Positions 32,110 through 42,369 are shown, counted from the stretch's first letter. The stretch is 64,000 bases of DNA from Erinaceus europaeus (GCF_950295315.1 NC_080165.1:7380417-7444416), one strand, 5' to 3'. Notes: generated by a model not told the origin, from the sequence alone. Made by a program: numbers and translations.

Positions 32110-32322
32110 GAGATTTCTTGGTGTATTGCATCAAAGTAAAGGACTCTAGGTCTAGGGTGGGAGAGACTGTTCAGGTCCGGGGACACAGTGGTGGAGGAGG
32201 ACCTAGGTAGGTGTTACAATTCGATGTGAACTGAGAAATGTTATGTATATGCCAAAAACTGTATATTAGTGTTGACTGTAAACCATTAATCCCCCTAATA
32301 CACAAATAAAAAGGAAGAGTTT
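32110..32322 (+). mobile_element. L1 3'-end, second subfamily
   Basis: CTTGGTGTATTGCATCAAAG, GGAGGAGGACCTAGGTAGG and TGACTGTAAACCATTAATCCC parallel 10535-10735. The tail is ACAAATAAAAAGG. Confidence 0.6.
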
Positions 32323-32324
32323 AA

Positions 32325-33880
32325 TAATTGTCAGACTTCCATGGAAGGAAGTGGAGCTGGATATTGGCCTTCCTTATGTGAAGTCAGCTTTCCCAAGACT
32401 TTTTCACTAATGAAAGCTTTGTTTCCATCAAATCTTTCACCAAAAGATCAAGGACTTCTTCCAATATACAATGAATAAACATTGACTTCCTCTCTTAAAT
32501 CAGTTTCATACTTATAAATAAGTGGCTTTTTTCCCCTTACTTATGCTATTTGTTAAACAGTCATAAAACTCAAAGCTCAGAAGATGACCAGTAATTTTTT
32601 ATTGGGTAACTCAGAAAGAGGCCACTCACTCTCTCTTAATGAAAGACAGAATTGTATGATAAAATGAAACAGTTAACTTGGATAATAAATGTAAAAGTAA
32701 CTATAGATTACTATGCATTTCCCATTTATACTTGTTCTTATGGGTAGAGAAGAATGTCATCCTAGACTTCTATGGGTTCTTCAGTGTCTGTATAGTTTAC
32801 CAAACAAATTTCAGACAGACTGATAGGAAAAATGGCCTAAAAGAAGCTTGCAAGTATATATATCTCCTTATAAATGGAAGAGACTTGGTAGAATAAATAA
32901 TCCAGCTAGATAACTCTAGATGTCATATAAAATAGTTCAGCTGGAACAGAAGGGCTTGAGGAAAGAGATAGGTTAGTTCAGAGAAGGAGTGTATCAGTGG
33001 AGGTGCAGAAAACAAAGACAGTACATTACATAGATATAAATTCTGCTTTGTCCAGCTAGAAGAGATAAGGATATCAGCTCTAATATACATTTTACATAAA
33101 TACAGAGAGAGGATTATGTGTAAATGCTTTTTTTGAGCTGGCATGTTGGCCCTGGACTTCAGAGATCTTCTTATAAAATAAAACATTTGTCAGAATGACA
33201 TATCTTATTGTGGCAGAGTTTTGTTGCCCTGAATATTAAAGGAAAAATCAATTATTCCACTTTTAAAAGGTATTCAGGAGCAATTAAAGAGAAAATCCTC
33301 ACCTGCTGTTTCCTTCTAGCTCAAAGTTTTTTTAAACTTGGAGCAAAGACCATTGAAACAGACAAAAAATAAAAATTGTAAATCTCTTTTTAACGATTTT
33401 ATTAGTGACTTAATATTGATTTACAGAACAAGATAGGTGGCGACTGTGAAGTTATTCAGGAAACGAACCAGCCTTACATCACTAAATCTCTGGAAAACAA
33501 AGAGAAACTGAAAATCTAGTCTTGTAATGTGAAGTGATGAGTTGCGTTTTCTACTTAAACAATGTTTTCCATAAAGAACGCTTGACGCTGCAGCTACAGC
33601 TAATGCTTCTCCTCCATCAGACACTCAGGCACATACAGGGACATAGGGACTAAAAGGCTACTGCCCGCCCCTGAGAGACACTGGCTCAGTGAAAGGTCCC
33701 TTTCTCTGTGGGACATGACAGCCAGAAATGGTGCTCAAATGTTTAGAGCAGAAATCAGGACAGTCCTTCAGTTGACCTTACTATGAATACTAACTTAACA
33801 ACAAAGCTATGTATTTTGGGCAGGAAAGCTTTGTCAGATATTTTTAATTAAATTTTTTTCTTAGTGATTTAATGTTTATT
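32325..33880. other. No recognised gene; repeat-poor
   Basis: About 1.5 kb without confident repeats. Minus-strand frames of 87 (32923-33186) and 67 codons (33421-33624) have no domain I recognise. Probably single-copy host DNA. Confidence 0.45.
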
Positions 33881-33889
33881 TACAAAACT

Positions 33890-34483
33890 ATAAAACTTCC
33901 TAGATTCTTTCCACTCTAAGATCCCTGATTTCATCTGCTCTGTTCCTACTTTTGGGCTTCTGTTTATTGAACATTTTGTCCTGCTTTATATCTTACCACC
34001 TTTCAGCCACCAGGTTTCAGGCACTACTTTGATTCCATCCTGACCTCCCTGGGTAGAAGACTTCACCAATGTGTCCCAGAACCTCTCCGTCCCAGGACCT
34101 TACCCCACTAAGGAAAGATAGAAACAAGCTGAGGGTATAAACTGACTTGCCGGTGTCAATGTCCAGCAGAGAAGCAATTATAGAAGCCAGAACTCCCACC
34201 TTTTGCACCCCATAAGTAATTTTTGTCCATACCCCCAGAGGGGGAGAAATGTTAGGGAAAGATGACCAGAGGACTCTGAACTACAATTCCAACAAGACTT
34301 GGAAAGAGAAGAGGAAAAAAGGAAGGACATTTGGAAATAGTAATAGGTGCCAGTGTAACTTAGAAACGAAGCTAAGGCAAGACTATAGACAAAAAAGGGC
34401 AAATGTATATAAATATAAACAGATAATTATAGAAATAATAGTTTACCTATTATCTGTGACCTTGGAAAAATACTTTAGTTTCT
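33890..34483 (+). mobile_element. Older L1 3'-end, interrupted
   Basis: Sense orientation: TTTCAGCCACCAGGTTTCAG, CTGGGTAGAAGACTTCACCA and AGCAGAGAAGCAATTATAGA correspond to the standard L1 3' UTR with many changes. It resumes at 35025 (TGGAGGGAATGGGGACACAG...GTAAATAAATG) after a younger L1 inserted at 34484. Confidence 0.7.
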
Positions 34484-35011
34484 TTTAAAAAAATTGTTTA
34501 TAAAATGAAACACTGACAAGACCATAGGATAAAAGGAGTACATCTCCACACAATTCCCACCACCAGAACTCGATATCTCATCCCCTCCCCTGATAACTTT
34601 CCTATTCTTTATCCCTCTGAGAGCATGGCCCCAGGGATCATGCATGGGAACAGGGTCATTATGGGATGCATAAGGTGGAAAGTCTGGCTTCTGTAATTGC
34701 TTCCCCGCTGAACATGGGCATTAACAGGTAGATCCATACTCCCAGACTGCCTCTCTCTTTCCCTAGTGGGGCAGGGCTCTGGAGAAGCAGGGCTCCAGGA
34801 CATGTTGATGGTGTCACCTGCCCAGGGAAGTCTGGTTGGCATCATGGTAGCATCTGGAACCTGGTGGCTGAAAAGAGAGTTAACATATAGAGCCAAACAA
34901 ATTGTTGACTAATCATGAACCTAAAGGATGGAGATCAGATGAAGATTTGGGGTCTCCATTTTGGATATAGCTACTAGGTCTATTTTAGGTCTATTCCAAG
35001 AGGCCCATAAC
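34484..35011 (-). mobile_element. L1 3'-end nested in older L1
   Basis: The 13-bp duplication TACTTTAGTTTCT at 34471-34483 and 35012-35024 brackets an antisense L1 3' end with its A-rich tail at the low coordinate. Confidence 0.9.
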
Positions 35012-35100
35012 TACTTTAGTTTCTAATGGAGGGAATGGGGACACAGAACTCTGCTGGTGGAAACTGTGAAATTATCTCATAATTTTGTAAATAAATGTTA

Positions 35101-35345
35101 TGGACCAACCAGTCAACGCCCATGTTCAGTGAGGAAGCAATTACAGAAGCCAGACCTTCTACCTTCTGCAACCCTCAATGACCCTGGGTCCATGCTCCCA
35201 GAGGGATAGAGAATGGGAAAGCTATCAGGGGAGGGGGTGGGATATGGAGATTGGGCGGTGGGAATTGTGTGGAGTTGTGCCCCTCCTACCCTATGGTTTT
35301 GTTAATTAATCCTTTCTTTAATAAAAAAAGAAAAAAAGAAAAAAA
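35101..35345 (+). mobile_element. L1 3'-end, 5'-truncated
   Basis: GTCAACGCCCATGTTCAGTG through GGTGGGAATTGTGTGGAGTT to TTTTGTTAATTAATCC, ending in an A-rich tail. Nearly the same as 44004-44230. Confidence 0.88.
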
Positions 35346-35606
35346 ACACTAATTAAATAAAAATCCATTAACAATCTATTTTCCCTTATATCTTCAGTAT
35401 TTTATTTTTGTTTATAATTCCAATATAATTTTATGAGAAAATGTTGATTTGCAAGTTGGTTTTTGTCTCATAAGTACAGACAGCTGCACATTTTCCAAAG
35501 ATAAGTTTCAGTGCATTTCACCTTACGTGGCAGAGGGAAATGCCATCCTAACAAGTTCTGAGTATTACACAAAGCCAAACAATTCTTGTTTATTAATACA
35601 GAGAAA

Positions 35607-35612
35607 CAGGAG
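35607..35612. repeat. Target-site duplication of LTR element 2, left
   Basis: CAGGAG, repeated at 38248-38253. Confidence 0.88.
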
Positions 35613-36056
35613 TGTTGGTATGCATCATACCCCTTCTGTTTCATTTGGTTTAAATCCCCCCTGCTTAACACTATTCTATTTACATAACCACTTCATTCTA
35701 TTTACATAACCACTATTAACAAGTACCACCCTCCCTCCAGGGCATTTGTGGTTCAGTGATAGGATTCTCGCCTGCTCCACCACCTCTTTGTCACACTCTG
35801 ATTTTCGCCAGTCACTTTTCTCTCCACCCTCTCTATGTCACATCCTGTTTCCACCCTACTTGGCAAGTATATATAAAGACAGCATTGTGAGTTGCACTGT
35901 ACTGTACCTTGAGTTTAGCTTAGCTCGTCTTAGATTGTGCTGCGTCCTGCATGAATAAAGAGATACTGCCTACAGCTCAACCATGAGTCCCTGGTCGTCT
36001 GTTACCCACCCGTGAAGCCAGCCCGGCGAAAACAACATAACCCGTCGAAAACAACA
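35613..36056 (+). repeat. LTR element 2, 5' LTR
   Basis: 444 bp. TATATAAA near 35869-35876, AATAAA at 35954-35959. It holds a tandem 22-bp duplication of TTCTATTTACATAACCACT around 35673-35715, absent from the 3' LTR. Confidence 0.93.
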
Positions 36057-36058
36057 TA

Positions 36059-36077
36059 TGGCGCAACAACGTGGGAC
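36059..36077 (+). promoter_or_regulatory. Primer-binding site, tRNA-Lys1,2-like
   Basis: TGGCGCAACAACGTGGGAC, two bases after the 5' LTR. It resembles the complement of the tRNA-Lys(CUU) 3' end, with a small insertion/substitution in the middle and one near the end. Confidence 0.7.
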
Positions 36078-36568
36078 GAGACCTGCGCAACTCCCAGATA
36101 AGTGAAGACTTTGCCTACCTACACACTATGGTCTTCTCTTCTACTTATGAAGAGGTTTGCCAAAGCCTCTACTGTTTCATTATGAGACAGTTTCTCTGTC
36201 TCTGGAACATTTTACTCTGGGCCACACTTCGGTTCCCTGACCGGGAACTTTGGTTTCTTATGACCGGGATCTTAGAGCTTGGGAGATGCACAGAGATTTC
36301 TCCTTGGACTTTCTGGATTCCCTCTCCCATGTTTCCTGAGGAAAAGGACTACATTTTGCTCTGGGCCACAGTTTGGTTCTTTATGACTGTGATCGTAGAC
36401 CTTGGGATATGCATGGGGATTTCCCCTGGGACTTTCTGGACTTCTTCTCAAATGTTTCCCATGGAGAAGGACTACTCTAATTTGAAGAACATTCTCAAGT
36501 ACCCTGGCAGTCCCCAAGTATGGAGACATGTGGTTAGTTATACTCTCCTGATTGGATTCTTTCTTTGA
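36071..36568 (+). CDS. 165-codon ORF of unknown function in LTR element 2
   Basis: The longest frame in the element, starting just inside the primer site. Residues about 48-95 and 95-138 are an imperfect direct duplication: each begins ILLWAT and ends (S)PMFP/QMFP-x-EKDY, with a shared TFW motif between. The protein would be rich in Trp, Phe and Leu and partly hydrophobic. I recognise no family. The element's position for gag is occupied by this frame, but it lacks capsid or zinc-knuckle motifs. It may be a chance frame over a duplicated non-coding leader (packaging region). Confidence 0.3.
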   Translation: MGRDLRNSQISEDFAYLHTMVFSSTYEEVCQSLYCFIMRQFLCLWNILLWATLRFPDRELWFLMTGILELGRCTEISPWTFWIPSPMFPEEKDYILLWATVWFFMTVIVDLGICMGISPGTFWTSSQMFPMEKDYSNLKNILKYPGSPQVWRHVVSYTLLIGFFL

Positions 36569-37500
36569 TGGGAAGACACTTTTAAAAATGGGTGCCTGAA
36601 GCAATCCAGCAGGAACAGTCCGAAGCACCCTAAATGGAATTTCGAGGAGGTTTTTGGACTAGGTCGCCCTCCGGGGACTCTTAATCCTACATGGTGAGAT
36701 CTTTATAATCTGGTTCAAGTTGCATTTCATAAGAGAATGATTTGAATGACTGAATTTTTATTTGACATTGACTTAAAAAAATGCTGGACGCAGCCATGAT
36801 TTCTAGAGACATCCAGAAACAATCCAAAAAATTGTTTTTTCCCTCCTTTGATTTCTCTTTTATGTCTTGACATGAATCTGAAACATTTAATCCTGAAAAC
36901 TGTATGAGTTATGGGTGGGGCAGATAGTGCAATGATTATGTTAATTATTCTCATGCCTGAGGCTTTTAACCGTGGTTCTTCTGTTTACCTTTCCACATTT
37001 TATTGAGTTTAAACTGTTTTAACAACCTTAAAATCATACTAGAAAGGACTTCCAATTATAATGGAGTTATCAATTATAGTAAACTTCTAATCTGCTACAA
37101 GTTTTGTTTGACAAGTCTTCACGTGAAAAAGCATCTACTCAAATGGAATTCCTGGAAATCCATTTGGATCCTGTTCTCTGACATCACCCACAAGATGGAA
37201 TGACTACAACACACCCCTGGAAACCAATGATGAGACCTGGCACAACCTGAAGAAACAGATTCACAGACTCCAAAGATCACTCTCTACAGAAAAGCAGAAT
37301 TCTGGTGGCCAACATTCCCCATCGAGACAGACGTGCAGCGTTTCATCCTCTGGCATTTTCTTCTGTGGTCAGCTACTTTGGACTGACACCTCCATCGGAC
37401 TTACAGGTACACGCTGCTGTGTTTCTCAAAGACTAACTTCAGCCAATTGCCTTGAGACTTTATAGACCATGTCCCCTCGCCTGCAGGCTCTTCCCCAGAG
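36569..37500 (+). other. Internal region of LTR element 2, no recognised gene
   Basis: No domain-bearing frame. A type-C-SINE-like phrase (GGGGCAGATAGTGCAATGAT...CATGCCTGAGGC) lies at about 36915-36965. A frame near 37198-37300 reads ETWHNLKKQIHRL, which could be an envelope scrap, but the match is too short to claim. Confidence 0.45.
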
Positions 37501-37502
37501 GC

Positions 37503-37690
37503 AGAAAACTCCCCCTCCTTATTAGGTTATACCCACAGAGGCATGAAGCGCCCCAAGAGGCAAGAGATGCCCACAGAGGCAGGAAACACCCTTTGAGGCA
37601 AGAGATGCCCCCAGAGGCATGAAGCGTTCCCAGAGGCAAGAACTGCCCTTTCGCCTGCTAGGCCTTGTCCTTTGAGGCAAGAAAAGCTCC
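37503..37690 (+). repeat. Degenerate short tandem repeat, GAGGCA(A/T)GA core
   Basis: At least seven copies of (A/C)AGAGGCA(A/T/G)GAA(A/G) spaced 15-30 bp apart, alternating with CCCC-type words, just upstream of the purine tract. Confidence 0.75.
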
Positions 37691-37807
37691 CCTTGACATC
37701 ACACTGGTTATTGCTGCTCGCCTATTTTGTTTTCCATGTCATATGCCAGTTCTTTTGAAAACGCCTGCACGATATACGTTTCTGTTCACCCCATAATGGC
37801 CATTAGT

Positions 37808-37824
37808 TAAAAAGAAAGGGGGAA
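37808..37824 (+). promoter_or_regulatory. Polypurine tract of LTR element 2
   Basis: An AAAAAGAAAGGGGGAA run next to the 3' LTR start, almost the same purine sequence as the ERV tract at 26887-26903. Confidence 0.9.
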
Positions 37825-37825
37825 T

Positions 37826-38247
37826 TGTTGGTGTGCATGAGACCCCTTCTGTTTCATTTGGTTTAAATCCCCCCTGCTTAACACTATTCTATTTACATAA
37901 CCACTGTTAACAAGTACCACCCTCCCTCCAGGGCATTTGTGGTTCAGTGATAGGATTCTCGCTTGCTCCACCCCCTCCTTGTCACACTCTGATTTTCGCC
38001 AGTCACTTTTCTCTCCACCCTCTCTATGTCACATCCTGTTTCCACCCTACTTGGCAAGTATATATAAAGACAGCATTGTGAGTTGCACTGTACTGTACCT
38101 TGAGTTTAGCTTAGCTCGTCTTAGATTGTGCTGCGTCCTGCATGAATAAAGAGATACTGCCTACAGCTCAACCATGAGTCCCTGGTCATCTGTTACCCGC
38201 CCGTGAAGCCAGCCCGGCGAAAATAACATAACCCATCGAAAACAACA
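37826..38247 (+). repeat. LTR element 2, 3' LTR
   Basis: 422 bp, TGTTGGTGTGCATG to ...AAAACAACA, with TATATAAA near 38060 and AATAAA at 38145-38150. Confidence 0.93.
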
Positions 38248-38253
38248 CAGGAG
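38248..38253. repeat. Target-site duplication of LTR element 2, right
   Basis: CAGGAG, matching 35607-35612. Confidence 0.88.
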
Positions 38254-38434
38254 GTTTTAATCTTGTGTATTTATCAGGTCAATGGCCTAGAAGACAGAAT
38301 TCTACATTTACCTTTGCAAAGTTGGGTGATTTAATTTGAGCTTTCAGATTTTTGCTTTTTTTGTGTTCTACTACAAAAACCTTGGACACTCTCAAAGAAT
38401 TGCTATCATATCAATTAAGAAAAGACTCTGTCAA

Positions 38435-38676
38435 GGATGTGAGGGGGATCTGACTGCAACATCTGTCACCCCACTGATCACCAGGGTTGATTCCACTGAT
38501 CTGGCTGGCTAGGCGGGTGTCCCCTTCCCTCCCTCACTGCTCCATGTGCGTCCCTCTGGAAGCTGTGCGCTCGGGCGAAGAGGACAGCCTTCCCCGAATA
38601 GAGATGGACCGGTCTTCAGTCAAGGGTATATGAGTAGCTGTTCTCCCCTGCTAGAACCTCCAAGCAAGCTCTCAAG
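38435..38676 (+). pseudogene. RN7SK pseudogene: 7SK small nuclear RNA retropseudogene, 3'-truncated
   Basis: Starts GGATGTGAGGG, the 5' end of 7SK RNA, and follows it through CTGGCTGGCTAGGCGGGTGT, TCCATGTGCGTCCCTC, GACCGGTCTTC and AAGGGTATATGAGTAGCTG to CCTCCAAGCAAGCTCTCAAG. That is about the first 240 of 330 nucleotides. The last quarter is absent. AAAAGACTCTGTCAA (38420-38434) and AAAAGAATCTGTCAA (38677-38691) form a 15-bp target duplication with one mismatch. There is no A-tail beyond the duplication itself, so it is a tailless retropseudogene made by L1 machinery. The authentic gene is transcribed by RNA polymerase III from upstream elements that would not be copied, and the RNA controls P-TEFb. 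This copy is unlikely to be expressed. Confidence 0.95.
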
Positions 38677-38691
38677 AAAAGAATCTGTCAA

Positions 38692-39700
38692 AAGAAAGCT
38701 TTTCAACTATTCTCCTTCATAGATGCCGTTAATTATTTTTAAAAAAATGTGTGAAACTTTAACCATTTCATGCCTTGAGGTCTACAGGAAAGACCCCAAA
38801 ATCTAGCCCTGCCCATCATAACTTGACAGGAATATGTCTCTGGTTTACTGAGGAGTGAAACTAACTCAAGGTTTTTCTAGTTTTTGAAACAGTTTAGGAA
38901 GTTTGACTTATCTCTCCCTAAAACTTCTAAAAGACTCAAAATATCGTTTAGTAAAAATGGCCTTAGAATGTGACCGACATGAACAAACATCCCAAGGCAA
39001 TTTTATTGTGACATGTCTCAAAAGCTTTTATTTACAAGTGATTCAGAACAGAAACATGAGGTCAGATGTCTGCTGTGTGAGTTGCTCAGTAGAACCTTTT
39101 TTGAGCCATTTCTAGAGGAAAATATGATCAGGATATGCCTAGGGCAAATACTACTTGTCAAGTCTTATTGTCCCTGCAGGAAGAAGTCACATTTTTAGAA
39201 TTCTCCTCTATAATTGAAACCCTTGTGCTTCATGGACCTGTATTCTACCAACCCACCCACCCATCCCAGAGTCTTACTTTGCTGCAATACGCGAATTCCA
39301 TTTCAGATTCTACTTGTGTTTTCTTTTCTTTGCTTCAACTGAAGACAAGAGGTTTTAGACTATGGTGATTTTAATAGTCAGTGAAATAGACTTTTTATAC
39401 AAGAGTTAGTATCTTCCAATCTTTATCAAGAGTCAAGAGTGTCTGTTGCATTGTTTGATCTGGATGCTCAGGACTGAGGATGTATTTTTAGAATGTCTAT
39501 ACTAAGTATGTTGTCACACTGCAGCCCACTCTGTCAATACTTTTTATTAAGAACTCTGACTCGGACTATCTCATTCATAGTGTTGAATGTTTTATTCCGT
39601 GTAAAAAGAGTATATAGAAATAAGCAACGGTTACTTATAGAAGCATTAATTTGTGACTCTGGCTAATACTGTGTACCATACAATATTGTAGTGCACTTGC
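38692..39700. other. No recognised gene
   Basis: About 1 kb of unassigned sequence. Three overlapping plus-strand frames of 60-77 codons (38903-39368) have no known domain. Confidence 0.4.
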
Positions 39701-39786
39701 TTATTTGTTTTATTGCCACCAGGGTTATTGCTGGGCCTTGGCGCCTACACAATGAATCTATCACCTCTGGCAGCAGATTTTCTCTT

Positions 39787-39789
39787 CCC

Positions 39790-39822
<33 letters not shown>

Positions 39823-39870
39823 TTCCTTCCTTCCTTCCTTCCTTTCTTCCTTCCTTCCTTTCTTTTCTTT
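39787..39870. repeat. (CTTT/CTTC)n tract
   Basis: CTTT units changing to CCTT units, directly before an antisense SINE tail. Confidence 0.95.
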
Positions 39871-39873
39871 TTT

Positions 39874-40128
39874 AAAAATTTATTTATTTATTTCCTTTCG
39901 TTGCCCTTGTTTTGTTGTTGTAGTTATTATTGTTGTTGTTGATGATGCCGTTTGTTGTTGGACAGGACAAAGAGAAATGGAGAGAGGAGGGGATGACAGA
40001 GAGGGGGAGAGAAAGACAGACACCTGCAGACCTGCTTCACCGCCTGTGAAGTGACTGCCCTGCAGGTGGAGAGCCGGGGGCTCCAACCGGGATCCTTCTG
40101 CCGGTCCTTGCACTTCGCACCACGTGCC
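39874..40128 (-). repeat. SINE type A
   Basis: Antisense copy lacking the first bases of the head (ends CCACGTGC, then CTTT sequence). It contains GGACAGGACAAAGAGAAATG and GGCTCCAACCGGGATCC. Confidence 0.88.
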
Positions 40129-40174
40129 TTTCTTCCTCTCTTTCTTTCTTTCTTCCTTTTTTTCTTTCTTTCTT

Positions 40175-40345
40175 TCTTATAGAAACTGAGAGAAATGAAG
40201 AGGGAGGAGATAGTGAAGGAAGGAAGGAAGGAAGGAAGGAAAGAAAGAAAGAGGGAGACACTTTTGCATCTCTGCTTTACCACTCAGGGCCTTTACTCCT
40301 GCAGGTGTGGACCAGGAAGTTGAACCTGGGTACTTGAGTCTGGTG
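40175..40345 (-). repeat. SINE type B with internal (GGAA)n
   Basis: AGAAACTGAGAGAAATG, a GGAA array at 40216-40245 within the pyrimidine-rich part of the element, then CATCTCTGCTTTACCACTC and AGTTGAACCTGGGTAC. Confidence 0.65.
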
Positions 40346-40494
40346 ATGTTTTTTAATACAAAAATTCTAGTTATTTATGGAAACACATATACATTTAGCT
40401 TTAACATTAAAATAAGAGCATGTATTCTCACTTATATGCATTTCTCAGTAATATAAACATGATTATATATATAATGTGGCAATAATTTCTTATT

Positions 40495-40693
40495 TATGTA
40501 TCTGTTTATGTTTTGTAGAGACAAAGAAAAATTATGAGGCAAGAAAAATTATAAGCAAAGAAAAAAAATTAAAAACTACAACACTGCTTCACCACTGGTG
40601 AAGCCACCTCCCAGGAAGTGGGGGCCTGGGACTTGAACCAAGGGCTTGTACACTGTGATGTGTGTACTTCAACGTGTCCCTGTCCAGTCCCCA
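40495..40693 (-). repeat. SINE type B, diverged
   Basis: TTTTGTAGAGACAAAG, ACACTGCTTCACCACTGGTG, box-B region GGGACTTGAACCAAGGGC. Confidence 0.75.
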
Positions 40694-40972
40694 GGCTGAC
40701 ATTTCTAGCCTCTCCTCTCATTGCAGCCCCTTGTCCACAGTTGACTGTGCTTCCCACACAGATAGCTGAGCTGTGCTCACTCTTGTGGTGGGAAATATCA
40801 TATACCTGAATAAACTCCTGGTCATGAGAGAGAGAGAGAGAGTCAAGTTAATAAAGAGAAGCATTTGCATTAGATATTAGCTACCGATTTGCTTATGAAT
40901 TCACTACAAGTGGTTTCTGTGATAAATCTACTCTAAAATGTCTCCCACAAACATGTTTAAGATACTCATTTT

Positions 40973-41247
40973 GGGGAGTCTGGAAGTAGCGCAGCGGGTT
41001 AAGCAAGGACCTGCGTAAGGATCCCGGTTCGAGCCCCCAGCTCCCCACCTGGAGGGGAGTCACTTCACAGGCAGTGAAGCAGGTCTGCAGGTGTCTGTCT
41101 TTCTCTCCCCCTCTCTGTCTTCCCCTCCTCTCTCCATTTCTCTCTGTCCTATCTAACAACAATGACATCAACAACAACTACAATGACAATGAAAAACAAA
41201 GGCAACAAAAAGGGGAAATAAATAAATATTAAAAATTTTTTTTAAAA
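40973..41247 (+). repeat. SINE type A
   Basis: AAGATACTC(A/T)TTT duplications at 40959-40972 and 41248-41260 fix the ends. Box A TAGCGCAGCGGGTTAAG and box B GGTTCGAGCCCC are intact. A segment between the boxes is deleted (AAGCAAGGACCTGCG). Confidence 0.93.
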
Positions 41248-41264
41248 AGATACTCTTTTTTTTT

Positions 41265-42020
41265 GGTTCCATTCTGGACTGTCCAGCTGATTCATCTAAT
41301 TGATTCTAATTGTTAGATGCAATTTACCATGATTTGATTCATTTTTTGTCATCTGTATCTCAGTATTACCAGTATATTTCTATTATACTGAGATACTTAT
41401 CTATGATTTTAATATTAAAATTCTTGGCTCAGTAGTTGGTAAAAGTAAATGAGAAAGTCATATAAGACTATAGACTATTATCAATCAAACAGCATAACTT
41501 AGTTCACATGAATGGAATTACTACACCCAAGAACTTCAGAATATTCTTTTCAAGGATATAAGACACATTCATTGAAGCAGAACATCTGATAAACCACAAG
41601 AAAGGTATAAGTATAAAAAGTAAAATCATACAGTCTTTCTTCACATGTTCAATTAGAAATCAGTAAAAGGAATCTATCTAGAAAAATGTATACATGAATT
41701 AAATAGAGAACAATACAAGTCATCACCAAGGTTAGACATTAGCTTTTGAAACAGTAATTCAAAGAAACCATTTAAAATGAGATTAAAAAGTGACAGAGGA
41801 ATATCACTATGGTTCCATAAATATTTCAATGGTTACATAGGACATTATCAGGTTTTTGTGATAAATGAATAAATCAAATTCAATATGTTGAAAAACAAGC
41901 TATCACTATAGATATGACAAGAGATAGAAAAAGAAATAAGAGAAAAGAAAATCAAAATAGAAAAAAAAAAAAACCAGATCCTGATTATGTTCAGTTCTAG
42001 CAAACATTTAAAATGTGAGT
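41265..42020. other. No recognised gene; AT-rich
   Basis: About 750 bp, AT-rich. Words such as CTAGAAAAATGTATACATG and AAATCAATAAAAG suggest old L1 interior, but I cannot assign it. Confidence 0.4.
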
Positions 42021-42025
42021 AATAG

Positions 42026-42366
42026 GGGGCCGGGCAGTAGTGCAGCAGGTTAAGCTCACATAGTACAAAGCACAGGGACCCACTCAAGGATCCCAGTTTG
42101 AGCCCCCAGCTCCCCACCTGCAGGGGGTCACTTCACAAGCAGTAAAGCAGGTCTATAGATCTATCTTTCTTTTCCTCTCTCAGTCTACCCTTCCTCTCTC
42201 AGTTTCTTTCTGTCCTATCCAACAATGACAATAACAATACCAACAAGGACAGCAAAATGAAGAAAATGGCCTCCAGGAGCAGTGGATTTGTAGTGCAAGC
42301 ACCAAGCCCCAAGCCCCAAGCCCCAAGCCCCAGTGATAACCTTGGAGGCAAAAAAAAAAAAAAAAC
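42026..42366 (+). repeat. SINE type A, long-tail variant
   Basis: GGGCCGGGCAGTAGTGCAGCA head. After the AC-rich part (AACAATGACAATAACAATAC) comes ATGGCCTCCAGGAGCAGTGG...GATAACCTTGGAGGCAA and a poly-A run. AAGCCCC is tandemly repeated four to five times at 42302-42330. Confidence 0.9.
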
Positions 42367-42369
42367 AAA

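Larger units (their letters stand above)
35613..38247 (+). mobile_element. Compact non-autonomous LTR retroelement
   Basis: Complete proviral layout on the plus strand inside a 6-bp duplication CAGGAG: 5' LTR 35613-36056, primer site at 36059, about 1.77 kb internal, purine tract 37808-37824, 3' LTR 37826-38247. Both LTRs have TATATAAA, AATAAA and TGTTGG...CAACA ends. They differ at about 11 positions by eye plus a 22-bp duplication in the 5' copy. I recognise no gag, protease, RT or integrase. The largest frame is 165 codons. Its LTRs share blocks (CTATTTACATAA, CACCCTCTCTATGTCACATC) with the ERV at 26 kb, so a related autonomous virus probably supplied proteins. Confidence 0.92.

Noticed and set aside
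37198..37300. Possible envelope transmembrane fragment in the compact LTR element (ETWHNLKKQIHRL)
   Set aside because: The similarity is short and rests on general heptad character. No disulfide loop, fusion peptide or membrane span is seen.
37503..37690. CRISPR-like array
   Set aside because: Repeats are degenerate and spacers irregular, and the DNA is clearly vertebrate. It is a tandem array inside a retroelement.
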